From: a virus
Length of the DNA: 27,669 nt
IMG/VR virus record: IMGVR_UViG_3300009165_000027
Location: 1 to 27,669 of that record
Strand: one strand, 5' to 3'
Below the pieces are notes generated by a model. That model ran no database searches. It was not told where the DNA came from and worked only from the letters and a program-made list of their open reading frames with translations. Positions 13,643 to 22,258 of this stretch are shown here, one piece after another; positions within the stretch are counted from its first letter, which is position 1, and every line of letters begins with the position of its first letter. Both the position numbers and the translations under genes were made by a program.

Positions 13643-15627
13643 GCCTCGACGTAAAATTTTCAGCTACTGATGCAGGATTCACTTCGACCGTTTCCAAGGT
13701 CAAGACCTCGGTGAAGAGCATGGATGACTCGGTGGCAAAAACTGCCAGTTCTGTTCAAACATCATTCGGCTCAATGGTAAAAGCGGGGGCCGCGCTGGCT
13801 CTTGGCTTTGGCGCCATCAAATTAGCAGCTAACGCGATTTCTGGGACATTTAGCACGTTCAAAGACGCGCTCGACCTCGGCGGTGAGTTGTCCGACCTGT
13901 CAGATCAAACCGGCGAGACCGCTGGCAACCTGCTGGTTCTGCAACGCGCGTTCGATAACTCTGGCGTCGGTGCTGACAAGGTCGGCACGTCGATCAATAA
14001 AATCCAGAAGGCGCTGGTGGAAGCATCGCAAGGGTCTGACCAAGCTCGGGAGAAATTTAATGCCATCGGCCTAAGCTGGTCTGAGTTGGCCACAAAGTCA
14101 CCCACCGAGCAGCTACGGATGATCGCCAAGGCGATCTCAGAACTGCCGACACCGGCAGAGCGTGCCGCGGCGTCCATGGAATTTTTCGGCAAGTCGGGCG
14201 GCCGCTCACTGGCATTCCTGAAAGATTTCGATGGCGCGGTCGCGGACGCAAAAGGCGAGCTAGGAACCATGCCGGACGTCATGGACGAGAATGCCCGCGT
14301 TTTCGACACCATCAGCGATAAAATCACGGTCATCGGCGGCAAGTTCAAAGAGTTCGCCGCTGGCGTGCTTGGTGAAATGACACCGATGTTGGAGACCATC
14401 ACCACCGCGTTGGCGGGGATCGACATGGCCGGATTTGGCCAACGCCTAGCGCAAGCGTTCATCGGTGGCACCGCCGCGATGGATGGCTTCACCTCGGCAC
14501 TGAGCGCACTCAAAGTCGGCGAGTTCTCGCTGGCATTTGAGATGGCATGGGCGTCGATCAAACTTCAGGCGAAGCAGACAGCCAACGAGATTTATCGCAA
14601 CATGGTTGCGGCGTTTTCCGCGGCAGCTGAATTCCTCACTGATGTGCTCGGACCTTATAGCGCGATCTATGGAACCATCTCAAACGCTTTTGTTGTTCTT
14701 GGAAAATCTCTAGCGTCGTCAATCGCTAGTTCACTCACGCCGATTTTCGAGGCATTGCCGGTAATCGGCACAGGGATCGGTGAGAGCATGCGGGAGGCAG
14801 TGAAAAACCTCGACGGCGAGCTTGATCGTGCCACGAAAAGGATGAACGCCTACGGCGGAATGATTAAGGATGACTTGACGGACGCGGGCAAAGCATTCCC
14901 AGAGTCATTCAAATCCGCCTACGAAGCGACGCAGCCGTTCATCAATGTCCAGGATGACATGAAAGAGGTTGATCGACTCGCCGGGGAGGTCAACAAGACC
15001 GCAGCGGGCCTAACGTGGAACATGACCAGCGAGATCGAGAAGATCCCGCAGCTCACATGGAACATGAAGGATCACATGAAGGAGGGCGCGGGCGCGATGG
15101 AGGAGGCGGCGAAGACCGTCAAGGAAACCCTCAGCCTCTCCGAGCAGATCGTCAAGCGCATCAAGGAAGCCCAAGGCAAAGAAGCCGTGGACAAGGGCGG
15201 CAAGCTCGAAAAAGCGGCGAACGAAGCCATCGAGGAACGCGATTTCGACAAGGCTGAACGCATCCGCAAGAAAATCAAAGGCAAGGAAGAGGATGCTGCG
15301 ATCCGCGAGGAATTCGGAGGCGACAAAAAGACCGCCAAGTCCATCCGCGACATGGCGAAAGAGGCTGGAATTGACATTACAAAAAAGAGCAACAAAGAGC
15401 TCAAGGATGAACTCACCAAACGCACCGACAAAGCGAAAGATGAGATGATGAAGAAACGTCAAGAAGAAATGAAGCCTGGAGAAGAAGGAAAAAAAGAAGG
15501 CAAACCTGGCGAAGCAAAAAAAGAAAAAGAACAAGCCTTCGATCCCCTACAAAAAGCCGTGGATGCCATCCTAGCCTTAGTTCAAAAGATCGAACCGAAA
15601 CTGCCCACCGCCGCGCTCGGAGCCTAA
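13639..15627 (+). CDS. tail tape measure protein
   Basis: At 662 residues this is the longest late gene before the fibre and follows the frameshifted chaperones, the standard place. The N-terminal part resembles PhageMin_Tail proteins (VKSMDDSVAKTASSVQTSFG, a hydrophobic Gly/Ala stretch near 50-65, LSDLSDQTGETAGNLLVLQR). Another hydrophobic part lies around 340-375. From about 460 on it is coiled-coil and Lys/Glu-rich, with KAKDEMMKKRQEEMKPGEE near the end. By the known rule of about 0.15 nm per residue, the tail would be roughly 100 nm. The start forms an ATGA overlap with the chaperone fusion. Confidence 0.88.
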   Translation: MSLDVKFSATDAGFTSTVSKVKTSVKSMDDSVAKTASSVQTSFGSMVKAGAALALGFGAIKLAANAISGTFSTFKDALDLGGELSDLSDQTGETAGNLLVLQRAFDNSGVGADKVGTSINKIQKALVEASQGSDQAREKFNAIGLSWSELATKSPTEQLRMIAKAISELPTPAERAAASMEFFGKSGGRSLAFLKDFDGAVADAKGELGTMPDVMDENARVFDTISDKITVIGGKFKEFAAGVLGEMTPMLETITTALAGIDMAGFGQRLAQAFIGGTAAMDGFTSALSALKVGEFSLAFEMAWASIKLQAKQTANEIYRNMVAAFSAAAEFLTDVLGPYSAIYGTISNAFVVLGKSLASSIASSLTPIFEALPVIGTGIGESMREAVKNLDGELDRATKRMNAYGGMIKDDLTDAGKAFPESFKSAYEATQPFINVQDDMKEVDRLAGEVNKTAAGLTWNMTSEIEKIPQLTWNMKDHMKEGAGAMEEAAKTVKETLSLSEQIVKRIKEAQGKEAVDKGGKLEKAANEAIEERDFDKAERIRKKIKGKEEDAAIREEFGGDKKTAKSIRDMAKEAGIDITKKSNKELKDELTKRTDKAKDEMMKKRQEEMKPGEEGKKEGKPGEAKKEKEQAFDPLQKAVDAILALVQKIEPKLPTAALGA

Positions 15628-15638
15628 ATCACAAAACC

Positions 15639-16430
15639 ATGGCAATCATTTACGAACAAACTCCCGGCGCGCTGATCGCCACACCGGGTCGAACCGTCAA
15701 CTCGTTTGAGAGCGGAATCATCCGCGTGGACCGAACATATGTTTGCGCGACCAGCAGTGCTGCCAATTACCGAGACGTTCTCGTGCTCGGAGGCGTAGCG
15801 CCAGATAATGATGCTTACCCCACACTCGACGGCTTATACATCCATCCAACACCTAACGAGGTTGAACGCGGCGACGGGTTTACCGAGTTCCGCGTTTCAT
15901 CCTATGGTCGATTGACTACTTCTTCGCCCGACATATTAAGCAATGTCCGAAATCATAATCAGGAGCTTTTTATCAATAACACCGGATCGATAAAATATTC
16001 CGTGTATGAACCGTCAGGAACCATCACTTTGAGGTATGATCAAGTGCTGAATTTTGAGAGTTTGAACTTGCCAAACGATATCCTGATGCCCTTCAATTTG
16101 CGACTTTTTGAAACTACATCCGCAGATTACACTTTTTCCTCCATCGTGGAACTTGGCAAGCCATTTTCCGCGAACAATTTGTTTTATGCAGAACTTCAAA
16201 GAGCAAGCGATCGGTTGTATTCTATACGGTCATCCATCGACTCTACTCGTAATAGTTTGATTCAAGCTTACACGGCAACCTTCACAAGCCCCACTGCACC
16301 AGATCGCGTGATCTCGTTTTGGGTTTATTTGCCGGAAGTGACGATCACCAGTCAAAACGTCTTCGGCGCATTTTCCGAAGTCAAATTCAATTCAATCCGC
16401 GACAATGGCGGTTATGCTCGAGAATCATGA
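15639..16430 (+). CDS. distal tail/tail-tip protein, unassigned
   Basis: The 263-residue protein directly follows the tape measure, where distal tail or tip proteins are encoded. It is beta-rich with a repeated YxxF-type character and no recognisable catalytic motif. From about base 15900 the DNA becomes more AT-rich than the head and neck genes, and this continues to about 17400, suggesting a tail-tip block of different origin. Its stop overlaps the next gene's ATG (16427). Confidence 0.6.
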   Translation: MAIIYEQTPGALIATPGRTVNSFESGIIRVDRTYVCATSSAANYRDVLVLGGVAPDNDAYPTLDGLYIHPTPNEVERGDGFTEFRVSSYGRLTTSSPDILSNVRNHNQELFINNTGSIKYSVYEPSGTITLRYDQVLNFESLNLPNDILMPFNLRLFETTSADYTFSSIVELGKPFSANNLFYAELQRASDRLYSIRSSIDSTRNSLIQAYTATFTSPTAPDRVISFWVYLPEVTITSQNVFGAFSEVKFNSIRDNGGYARES

Positions 16431-16651
16431 GTTTGCCCGTAGATTTTGAAGGCAAGGTCAGGCAAGCACCAGTTGTCGGGATCAACGGCTACCCGTATCA
16501 AATCTCCGCGCGGGATCTGATGGCCAATTTTAAGTATCTCGACCAGTGGCCGCAAACTCCCGGCGCAGGAACATATGTCCTCGGCTGTGTGGATGGCGTG
16601 GTGCAATGGCTCGAAACAGAAGGCTGCGAATCATCATCAGCATCGGCATGA
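16427..16651 (+). CDS. small tail-tip protein
   Basis: I choose the start at 16427 (MSLPVDFEGKVRQAP) because it makes an ATGA overlap and the upstream ATG at 16319 lies inside the previous gene. The 74-residue product has GINGYPYQISARDLMANFKYLD and VLGCVDGVVQWLET, and ends in a Ser-rich stretch. No family recognised. It is coupled by overlaps on both sides, so it probably belongs to one structural unit with its neighbours. Confidence 0.6.
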   Translation: MSLPVDFEGKVRQAPVVGINGYPYQISARDLMANFKYLDQWPQTPGAGTYVLGCVDGVVQWLETEGCESSSASA

Positions 16652-17178
16652 TTAAAACCAGTTCAGGCAGAGTTGTCTTAAAAAACGGCAAGGCATCCTG
16701 CGTATGCTGCGGATCGTGCAATTTAGAGTGGATCACTACTTACAGCGGACAAAATAATGGCAACCCTTGGACTATCAGCAACAACGGGTCTGGGCTTAGA
16801 ATTGATTTGGAAGACAGTGAAAACTGTGGAGGGTCAAATGAAAACGTCCAGTCAGGCACAGCGATCGCCACCATCACAGTCGTCGGTTCCAACGTAGAGC
16901 TTGGGTTTGCGTTTTCTGGAATAGCAGAGATGCAAGACTCTGGCTACGAGAACATCTCATTTTACTTGGACGATGAACGGGTTGCATCAGCTACATCGCC
17001 CGGTGGCAATCTAGGTTGCGAGATGGGACCGTCTGTCGTTACATACTGGGTCAATCCGCCCTACATTCTTGAAGCCGGAACGCACACGTTTTTGGTTGAT
17101 TTTAGCTCTGGCGACAGCCTTTTCCACGTCGGCAGCTACTATGCAGCCGAATTTACATGCCAAGCAATAGCACCATGA
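16648..17178 (+). CDS. Cys-rich tail-tip protein
   Basis: The start is placed at 16648 (MIKTSSGRVVLKNGKAS), an ATGA overlap; an earlier ATG at 16546 is inside the previous gene. The 176-residue product opens with a Cys cluster ASCVCCGSCNLEW, then a beta-sandwich-like body with SGTAIATITVVGSNVELGF and SGYENISFYLDDERVAS, and a C-terminus YYAAEFTCQAIAP. The Cys cluster could bind metal or be processed. The body resembles a carbohydrate-binding or jelly-roll domain in composition, but I cannot assign one. Confidence 0.6.
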   Translation: MIKTSSGRVVLKNGKASCVCCGSCNLEWITTYSGQNNGNPWTISNNGSGLRIDLEDSENCGGSNENVQSGTAIATITVVGSNVELGFAFSGIAEMQDSGYENISFYLDDERVASATSPGGNLGCEMGPSVVTYWVNPPYILEAGTHTFLVDFSSGDSLFHVGSYYAAEFTCQAIAP

Positions 17179-17420
17179 GAAATAAAATAGCACCTAATTG
17201 CCAGCATCGCAGAACGACGGCAAGCAATAATCTGTTTTCTTGCTCAATCGGCCTTTACGGAGGTCATCCGTATTTAGGCAACTGCATTACTTGCGTAGCA
17301 AATGCAGAAAACAACGCGGAGCATTTTGAGCAGTTAAAAAAGCGACAAGCGATTTCGCACCCACCCCAGGCGCGCCGCGTGTCTGGCTGCTGCGATTCAG
17401 CACTAAACCCTTCAGTTTGA
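17175..17420 (+). CDS. small Cys-rich protein downstream of the tail tip
   Basis: The start at 17175 (MRNKIAPNCQHR) forms an ATGA overlap with the preceding gene. The 81-residue product has Cys in NCQHR, LFSCSIGLYGGHPYLGNC, ITCVANAEN and SGCCDS, and a basic C-terminus. The pattern C...GLYGGxPxxGxCxxC looks like a short metal-binding or disulphide motif. No function known. The stop TGA is part of TTTGACA, one of several such intergenic motifs. Confidence 0.6.
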   Translation: MRNKIAPNCQHRRTTASNNLFSCSIGLYGGHPYLGNCITCVANAENNAEHFEQLKKRQAISHPPQARRVSGCCDSALNPSV

Positions 17421-17452
17421 CAGCCAGCTAATCAGCGTAAGCCATCACCACT

Positions 17453-18325
17453 ATGAACCTTTCCAACTCCCGCGCCGTCATCGGCCTGACTTCAAAAGCC
17501 ACACCGACCAGCACCGCCGTGAATGGCATCGTTCAGATCGGTGACAATTCACAAAACATCAGCTTGCCCAATGTTGATGTCGCCTATTCCATCCGCGCAT
17601 TCTTCGCTGCTGGAACCCCTACATTTGCGGTCAACCTCACTACCGGTGCAACAACCGGATCGACCGCGTTTGTGACTGGTTCTGGACAAGTCGAGACCGC
17701 AACGGCGGCCGGAACATGCACAAATTCCGGCGATATCACTGTAACGGTGACGAGCGCAGGTATGACTGGCTCACCGCTAGCCGTCAGTGTGCCGATCTTG
17801 AACGGCGACGTGGCAGCCACATGGGCGACCAAGGTGCGCAGTGCGCTTACCGCTAATGCTGTCATCGCCGAGCGTTTCACGATTACCGGCGCAACGACTG
17901 CCATCATCCTGACTCGCAAGCCCGGCCAAGTGCTGACCGATGGCACAAACTCGGTCAACCTTTTCGTAGCTACCGACGCAACGCTTAATGTGGCGATTGC
18001 TGCTGGCACCACAGGCATCACTGCCGCAGCCACATCCGCAGACACCACAGCAGCCACCGTGACAAGCGGCGTTTACATCCTCGATGGAGACGCTAAAGAC
18101 TTTGAAGGCGTGACTATCCCGACTTGCGTTCCAAATGGAGTGCTTTTCGTTAATGGCGGAACGAACGCACTGACTGCGACCGGTGGCGGCACGCTAGCCG
18201 GGCTCGACATCGAGGGCGGATCGTCCATTCTGTTCGCTGGCGGCAACGTCCTGACCGGCGAGACTGCACTGAGCATCGTCGGCGGATCGACTTTCTTGAC
18301 CGTAACTGTCCTTGCTAACGCGTAA
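17453..18325 (+). CDS. virion surface/fibre-associated protein
   Basis: The 290-residue protein is very rich in Thr, Ala, Gly and Val, with low charge, which is typical of beta-structured virion surface proteins. It begins LSNSRAVIGLTSKATPTSTAV and has a Gly-rich C-terminus (GGGTLAGLDIEGGSSILFAGG) suggestive of repeating beta-strands. It precedes a receptor-binding-type small protein and the long fibre. Lack of clear motifs limits the call. The leader has TTGACA at 17417 and no Shine-Dalgarno; the bases before ATG are CATCACCACT. Confidence 0.6.
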   Translation: MNLSNSRAVIGLTSKATPTSTAVNGIVQIGDNSQNISLPNVDVAYSIRAFFAAGTPTFAVNLTTGATTGSTAFVTGSGQVETATAAGTCTNSGDITVTVTSAGMTGSPLAVSVPILNGDVAATWATKVRSALTANAVIAERFTITGATTAIILTRKPGQVLTDGTNSVNLFVATDATLNVAIAAGTTGITAAATSADTTAATVTSGVYILDGDAKDFEGVTIPTCVPNGVLFVNGGTNALTATGGGTLAGLDIEGGSSILFAGGNVLTGETALSIVGGSTFLTVTVLANA

Positions 18326-18326
18326 G

Positions 18327-18695
18327 ATGAGCTGCTGCCCATCATCACCTCCAGCCATCGAGCTGCCATGCGCGTTCAAGGGCGCGACATGGGACGGCCT
18401 GACCTGGCGCATCGACTCGACCGACGGCACCGACTACGACGCGGTGCTGTCATCGGCGCGCTTCCAGTTGCAAGACTCGGCTGGGGCGGCCGTGCTGACG
18501 CTCACGAGCGCCGTGGGGACGGAGATCACGCTGAACGTGACATCCGCCCGCCTCTGGTCGGTGACGGTCGAGAAACGCCTCCTGACGCTCGACGCGGGCA
18601 TCTACTCATGGGCGCTGGAGACGACTGACGCGGACAGCACGATCAAGGTGCAGCTTATCGGCACGCTCACAGTAAAGCCTGACCTTATCCTCTAA
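18327..18695 (+). CDS. baseplate/receptor-binding-complex protein, BppU-N-like
   Basis: The 122-residue product (start 18327, 1 bp after the previous stop) has a short Cys/Pro N-terminus SCCPSSPPAIELPCAF, followed by a beta-sandwich pattern: WRIDSTDGTDYDAVLSSARFQL, AVLTLTSAVGTEITLNV and GIYSWALETTDADS. The order resembles the N-terminal domain of BppU-type upper-baseplate proteins, which anchor receptor-binding proteins. It is followed after 7 bp by the long fibre, which fits an adaptor. Alternative: a generic phage beta-sandwich protein. Confidence 0.6.
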   Translation: MSCCPSSPPAIELPCAFKGATWDGLTWRIDSTDGTDYDAVLSSARFQLQDSAGAAVLTLTSAVGTEITLNVTSARLWSVTVEKRLLTLDAGIYSWALETTDADSTIKVQLIGTLTVKPDLIL

Positions 18696-18702
18696 AAATC
18701 AC

Positions 18703-21273
18703 ATGGCAACAAACGTCACAGTTACCGCCAATCAAGGCTCCACACAGGTGACAGTCATCACCGGCGAGGGATCAACCAGCTACTCTGTAAGCACCGGAGC
18801 ACGAGGGCCAGCCGGAGCCAATGCACCTACTGTCATCGTCGATCAAACGATCATCGATGGCAGCACGAACGCCGTCGCTGGCAATGCGGTCTTCGACGCG
18901 CTTGCGCTCAAAGCTCCGCTTGCATCGCCCACGTTCACGGGCATCGTCACCGCTCCTCGGATCACCGGCAAGTGTGATGGGCTTGAGGTGTTTTGCAAGG
19001 CCGGTCTAGCGATCGCTGCTGGGCAGGTTGTCTACGTCACAGGAGCATCCGGCAACAATATCATTATCGGTCTTGCACGAGCAAACGCAGAGGAGACATC
19101 CAGCAAGACGATCGGCATTAGCGAGTCAACCCTCGCTAATAACGCCACAGGCTACGTTATCACCGAGGGACTGATGACCGTCAGCATCTCAGCCCCAACC
19201 GCAAACGAAGGCGATCCGATCTGGCTGTCGCCAGCAACCGCTGGCAGCATGGTTTTCGGAGCAGCCAATAAACCATTTGCTCCCAATCATATCGTCTATC
19301 TCGGAGTCGTCACACGCAAGACTGGCAACACAGTCGTTGAGATATACGTCAAGGTTCAGAATGGCGCAGAACTCGACGGACTTTCGGATGTCTTGATCAC
19401 AAGCGCAGTTGCTGGACAAGCATTGATGCGCGGGGCAACTCTCTGGGAGAATCGCAATCTTGTCAGTGCCGACATTTCCGATGCGACCAGCGCAGCGACC
19501 GCCAACAAGCTCGCCCTGCGGGATGGCTCAGGCGGGGCGAACTTCGCAGCGGTCGGAGCGACGACGGTTACCGCGAGCGGCGTAATCTCTACGAATGGAA
19601 ACAGCGCCAACATCTCCACCAGCGGACAATTCGCCCCTATCTACACACTCGGAGCCGACGCTTGGGTCCGCACAAGCGGACAATACGCCTACATTCGCAC
19701 AAGCGGAGCCAACGCCGCCATCTACACACTCGGCTCCGACGCCAACATCTACACCAGCGGCACAGACGCCTACATTCAGTCGCGCTCGACCTTCAAGCTA
19801 TTCAACGGCACTTACACAACCACGCTGTCCCACAGCCCCACTGCCAACCGCGCGATTGCATTTCCGAATGCTGGCGGAACTATCGCTCTGACCTCTGACA
19901 TCCCCACTGTGGATGCCACCGTCATCGATGGTAGCGCGAATGCCGTCGCTGGCAACGCAGTATTCGACGCGCTTGCGCTCAAGGCTCCGCTCATCTCGCC
20001 ATCTTTCACCACCCCCGCGCTGGGAGCCGCCACCGCGACTACCATCAACAACCTCGGAATCACTGCGGGTGCTAACGCGACTCTGACGATCAGGGAGTAC
20101 AGTTCTATCTTCGTTGACGACGGTGGCTACATCCAGACAAGCGTAAACGGCCCTATTACCACAAGCATTGGCGGAAACATCAGCACAGGCTTATTCGCCC
20201 CCATATCCACCACCGCAGGTGGCTCCTTCGCCACAGGCATAGGTAGCCTGACTGGACCAGCTCAAAACGGAACCCTCGCGCTGATCGACCCATCGACCGG
20301 AACGCAGACGTTCACCGGATCGCAGATATTCAGCTCCACCACCCGCCCGACATCAAGCGGCACGGGAATGCCAGCGGCGACGAGCTTGATTACTCGCACG
20401 GATTTGGAAACGCAGCTAATGTCCGATGACTTTGTCTATGTGGTCGATGATTTTTTCGGAGGAGGATCTAATAACACTGCAACAATCGCACCGGGTCCAT
20501 TACCGTGGCTTGTAACCACGCTTATCGGCACGTCATCATTTCGCTATGGGGCGAACACAGCTTTGAGTTTACCTTGCCCCGGCGGTGCATCCATTCAGAC
20601 AGGCACAAACAACCGTGATTGCGGTGCGGTCAGCTTCGCAACCAATTACGCTGGCGGCGGGGCGATAACTCAAAATGATTTCAACTCCAGCACCATTTTG
20701 AAATGGCGGTTTTACGTCCAGAGTGCTATGGGTTTGCGTATTGGGTTGGGATTTCAGCCCGTTGCTCCAACATTCCAAGGCACTCGATTTATTGGCTTAA
20801 CGGGTTGGCTACCCGCTACAGTTTGGCCCACCAGCACAGCGGTCTCGGTGGGAAACTACTACCGTCCAACCATACCTAATGGCAGACGTTATTATGCAAG
20901 TGTGGCAGGGACAACCGCAGGAACTGAACCCGTGTGGCCTACCGGAGCCGCATCGACAGTGACTGACGGTGGAGTTACTTGGACAGAAGACGGGCGCGAT
21001 GGAAATGCAAACTTCCAATACTGCACACGCGATGGGACTGCGCTTACAGGCACTCAGACAGACTCAGGCATCCCTTATGCGGTTGGATGGCACACGTTCA
21101 CATTGCGCTATTTGGGCAGCAATAACTGGGGGATGTCGGTGGATGGAGCGTCAGAAGCTACCCTGAACATCAACGTTGCGACACTCACGATCCTAATGCA
21201 AGCGCAGGCTTATACGACGGGTCAAAAACACCTGCTGTTTGATTACTTCAAATTTTTCCAACGTGTCAGATAA
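18703..21273 (+). CDS. long tail fibre protein
   Basis: The 856-residue product has an N-terminal VTANQGSTQVTVITGEG region and a short collagen-like GPAGANAP. The segment IDGSTNAVAGNAVFDALALK occurs twice, near residues 50 and 407. About residues 300-357 form a nonapeptide repeat of the type AxIxTxGxx, expected to make a beta-helix or beta-prism shaft. The C-terminal third (about 585-856) looks globular and may bind the receptor, including YYASVAGTTAGTEPVWPTG and DGGVTWTEDG. The leader is AAAAATCAC. A host-binding role follows from fibre character and position. Confidence 0.85.
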   Translation: MATNVTVTANQGSTQVTVITGEGSTSYSVSTGARGPAGANAPTVIVDQTIIDGSTNAVAGNAVFDALALKAPLASPTFTGIVTAPRITGKCDGLEVFCKAGLAIAAGQVVYVTGASGNNIIIGLARANAEETSSKTIGISESTLANNATGYVITEGLMTVSISAPTANEGDPIWLSPATAGSMVFGAANKPFAPNHIVYLGVVTRKTGNTVVEIYVKVQNGAELDGLSDVLITSAVAGQALMRGATLWENRNLVSADISDATSAATANKLALRDGSGGANFAAVGATTVTASGVISTNGNSANISTSGQFAPIYTLGADAWVRTSGQYAYIRTSGANAAIYTLGSDANIYTSGTDAYIQSRSTFKLFNGTYTTTLSHSPTANRAIAFPNAGGTIALTSDIPTVDATVIDGSANAVAGNAVFDALALKAPLISPSFTTPALGAATATTINNLGITAGANATLTIREYSSIFVDDGGYIQTSVNGPITTSIGGNISTGLFAPISTTAGGSFATGIGSLTGPAQNGTLALIDPSTGTQTFTGSQIFSSTTRPTSSGTGMPAATSLITRTDLETQLMSDDFVYVVDDFFGGGSNNTATIAPGPLPWLVTTLIGTSSFRYGANTALSLPCPGGASIQTGTNNRDCGAVSFATNYAGGGAITQNDFNSSTILKWRFYVQSAMGLRIGLGFQPVAPTFQGTRFIGLTGWLPATVWPTSTAVSVGNYYRPTIPNGRRYYASVAGTTAGTEPVWPTGAASTVTDGGVTWTEDGRDGNANFQYCTRDGTALTGTQTDSGIPYAVGWHTFTLRYLGSNNWGMSVDGASEATLNINVATLTILMQAQAYTTGQKHLLFDYFKFFQRVR
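18851..18920. repeat. intragenic duplication in the fibre gene, copy 1
   Basis: This 70-bp segment matches 19922-19991 with 7 differences by eye, and nearly all differences are synonymous or swap T for A. It encodes IDGSTNAVAGNAVFDALALK. It could serve as a recombination point for fibre exchange. Confidence 0.75.
19602..19770 (+). repeat. nonapeptide (27-bp) repeat in the fibre shaft
   Basis: Consecutive units such as APIYTLGAD, AWVRTSGQY, AYIRTSGAN, AAIYTLGSD and ANIYTSGTD repeat every nine residues with hydrophobic position 3, Thr 5 and Gly 7. The period and regular hydrophobic strand suggest a beta-solenoid shaft. Confidence 0.75.
19922..19991. repeat. intragenic duplication in the fibre gene, copy 2
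   Basis: Second copy of the 70-bp segment at 18851-18920, in the same frame, about 1.07 kb downstream. It encodes the same residues with one T-to-A change (IDGSANAVAGNAVFDALALK). Confidence 0.75.
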
Positions 21274-21284
21274 CCGATAACACT

Positions 21285-21698
21285 ATGTCCATCATCCGCC
21301 AACTCACCCAAGCTGAAGCCGATCTCGCGGCCAAAGAGCAACTCGTCCTGCAAGCAGGCGAAGCCACCCACCATCTCGCTTCGACGCTTGCCACCACCAA
21401 CGCGCAGTTCTGGAGTCTTCCAACCGATCGCCTGCTCGCCGTGCTGAACGCCGACATCCCCGCCACGCTCGCCACATTTGCCGCCAATACCGCATTGGGC
21501 TTGCAGGTCAACGCCAGCCTCGATGCGCTCGCCGTGCCGAGATTCACCAGCCGCGCTCCTGTCACCGCTGGCCGCTCGGACATCGTGTTCGACGGAGCCG
21601 CATTTGTCTACGTCGCGCCGCCGGAACCAGAGCCAACACCGGAACCAGAGCCTGAGCCGGAATCAGAGCCTGAGCCAGAGCCTGAACCCGAGCCATGA
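21285..21698 (+). CDS. fibre-associated protein with Pro-Glu repeat tail
   Basis: The 137-residue product has an N-terminal helix (QLTQAEADLAAKEQLVLQAG), a central Ala/Thr-rich region, and FDGAAFVYVAPPEP leading into about 24 residues of alternating Pro and Glu. Its place directly after the fibre fits a fibre assembly chaperone or tip protein, but no family is recognised. The acidic Pro-Glu tail is likely an extended linker. The stop overlaps the ATG of the first lysis-region ORF (21695). Confidence 0.6.
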   Translation: MSIIRQLTQAEADLAAKEQLVLQAGEATHHLASTLATTNAQFWSLPTDRLLAVLNADIPATLATFAANTALGLQVNASLDALAVPRFTSRAPVTAGRSDIVFDGAAFVYVAPPEPEPTPEPEPEPESEPEPEPEPEP

Positions 21699-21769
21699 TG
21701 ACCGTTCTCAAACTCCTCTGGTGCGTAATTTACATGCTGATCCCATTCCCAAAACTTCCCGAAAAATGA
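21695..21769 (+). CDS. tiny membrane peptide at the start of the lysis cassette
   Basis: The 24-residue ORF MMTVLKLLWCVIYMLIPFPK begins in an ATGA overlap and ends in another (21766), so it lies precisely between two genes with no spare bases. The single hydrophobic stretch LKLLWCVIYMLIP could cross the membrane. It may be a holin-associated peptide or only a translational coupler. Confidence 0.45.
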   Translation: MMTVLKLLWCVIYMLIPFPKLPEK

Positions 21770-21963
21770 CCGTCCCGACCGAATGGATTTTAATGGTGCT
21801 GCTCGCACTCGCCACCGTCATCTCGACGCTGGCTGCCATCATCTACCGCTCGCTGGCAACTGAGATTGCCAGCCTACGCACAATCGTCGCCAAGCTCCAG
21901 GACGACGTTGACCGACTCAGCAAAGGCTGCGGCCTTGGTGTTTGCCTTTACAAAAACCGCTAA
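21766..21963 (+). CDS. membrane protein with coiled coil (lysis-associated)
   Basis: The start at 21766 makes an ATGA overlap; the longer frame from 21478 is a shadow of the previous gene. The 65-residue product has one transmembrane segment (ILMVLLALATVISTLAAII, about 8-26) followed by a helical coil SLRTIVAKLQDDVDRLSKG and a Cys-containing end. The shape resembles a holin-antiholin or an i-spanin-like protein. Which of these cannot be settled from sequence. Confidence 0.6.
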   Translation: MTVPTEWILMVLLALATVISTLAAIIYRSLATEIASLRTIVAKLQDDVDRLSKGCGLGVCLYKNR

Positions 21964-22124
21964 TGAAAACCACACTGATCGGACTGCTTTGCGCAGCCGC
22001 CGCCGCCATCCAAGGGATCGTCCAACAGGGCCACGATGTCGCTGATTGGAAGACCTGGGCGCTGCCCGTGACCCTCGCCGTCCTCGGCTACCTCGCCAAA
22101 GACTCCACCCCGCCCGCACCATGA
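21963..22124 (+). CDS. small holin-like membrane protein
   Basis: The 53-residue product starts in TAATG with the previous stop. It has two hydrophobic segments, LIGLLCAAAAAIQGI (about 5-19) and WALPVTLAVLGYLAKD (about 32-47), separated by a polar turn, and a short Pro-rich end. Two short membrane spans in a lysis cassette are typical of small class II holins, which permit endolysin release. The LGYLAKDST ending is one I have often seen in phage membrane proteins. Confidence 0.6.
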   Translation: MKTTLIGLLCAAAAAIQGIVQQGHDVADWKTWALPVTLAVLGYLAKDSTPPAP

Positions 22125-22258
22125 AAACCCTCCTCATCCTCGCCGCCATTGCCTGCCTCACCGGCTGCTCGCTGACCGTCTCTCCTGACGGCTCGCGGCA
22201 GTGGTCAGTCAATGGCGACGAGGCCGCGCGCGCCCTGATCATCATCTCCGAGAAATGA
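22121..22258 (+). CDS. small lipoprotein (Rz1-like o-spanin candidate)
   Basis: The 45-residue ORF begins at an ATGA overlap and carries an N-terminal signal MKTLLILAAIACLTGC with lipobox LTGC, so the mature protein would begin at Cys16 and be lipid-anchored. The remaining 29 residues are polar (SLTVSPDGSRQWSVNGDEAA). In a lysis cassette this fits an outer-membrane spanin component, implying a Gram-negative host, but the mature part has no proline-rich stretch as in Rz1. Confidence 0.6.
   Translation: MKTLLILAAIACLTGCSLTVSPDGSRQWSVNGDEAARALIIISEK

Noticed and set aside
15010-15534. Phe-rich minus-strand ORF in the tape measure
   Set aside because: It is the complement of Lys/Glu-rich coiled-coil codons (AAG, GAA read as CTT, TTC), not a membrane protein.
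21608-21808. Gly/Ser repeat ORF on the minus strand
   Set aside because: It is simply the complement of the Pro-Glu codon repeat of the gene at 21285.
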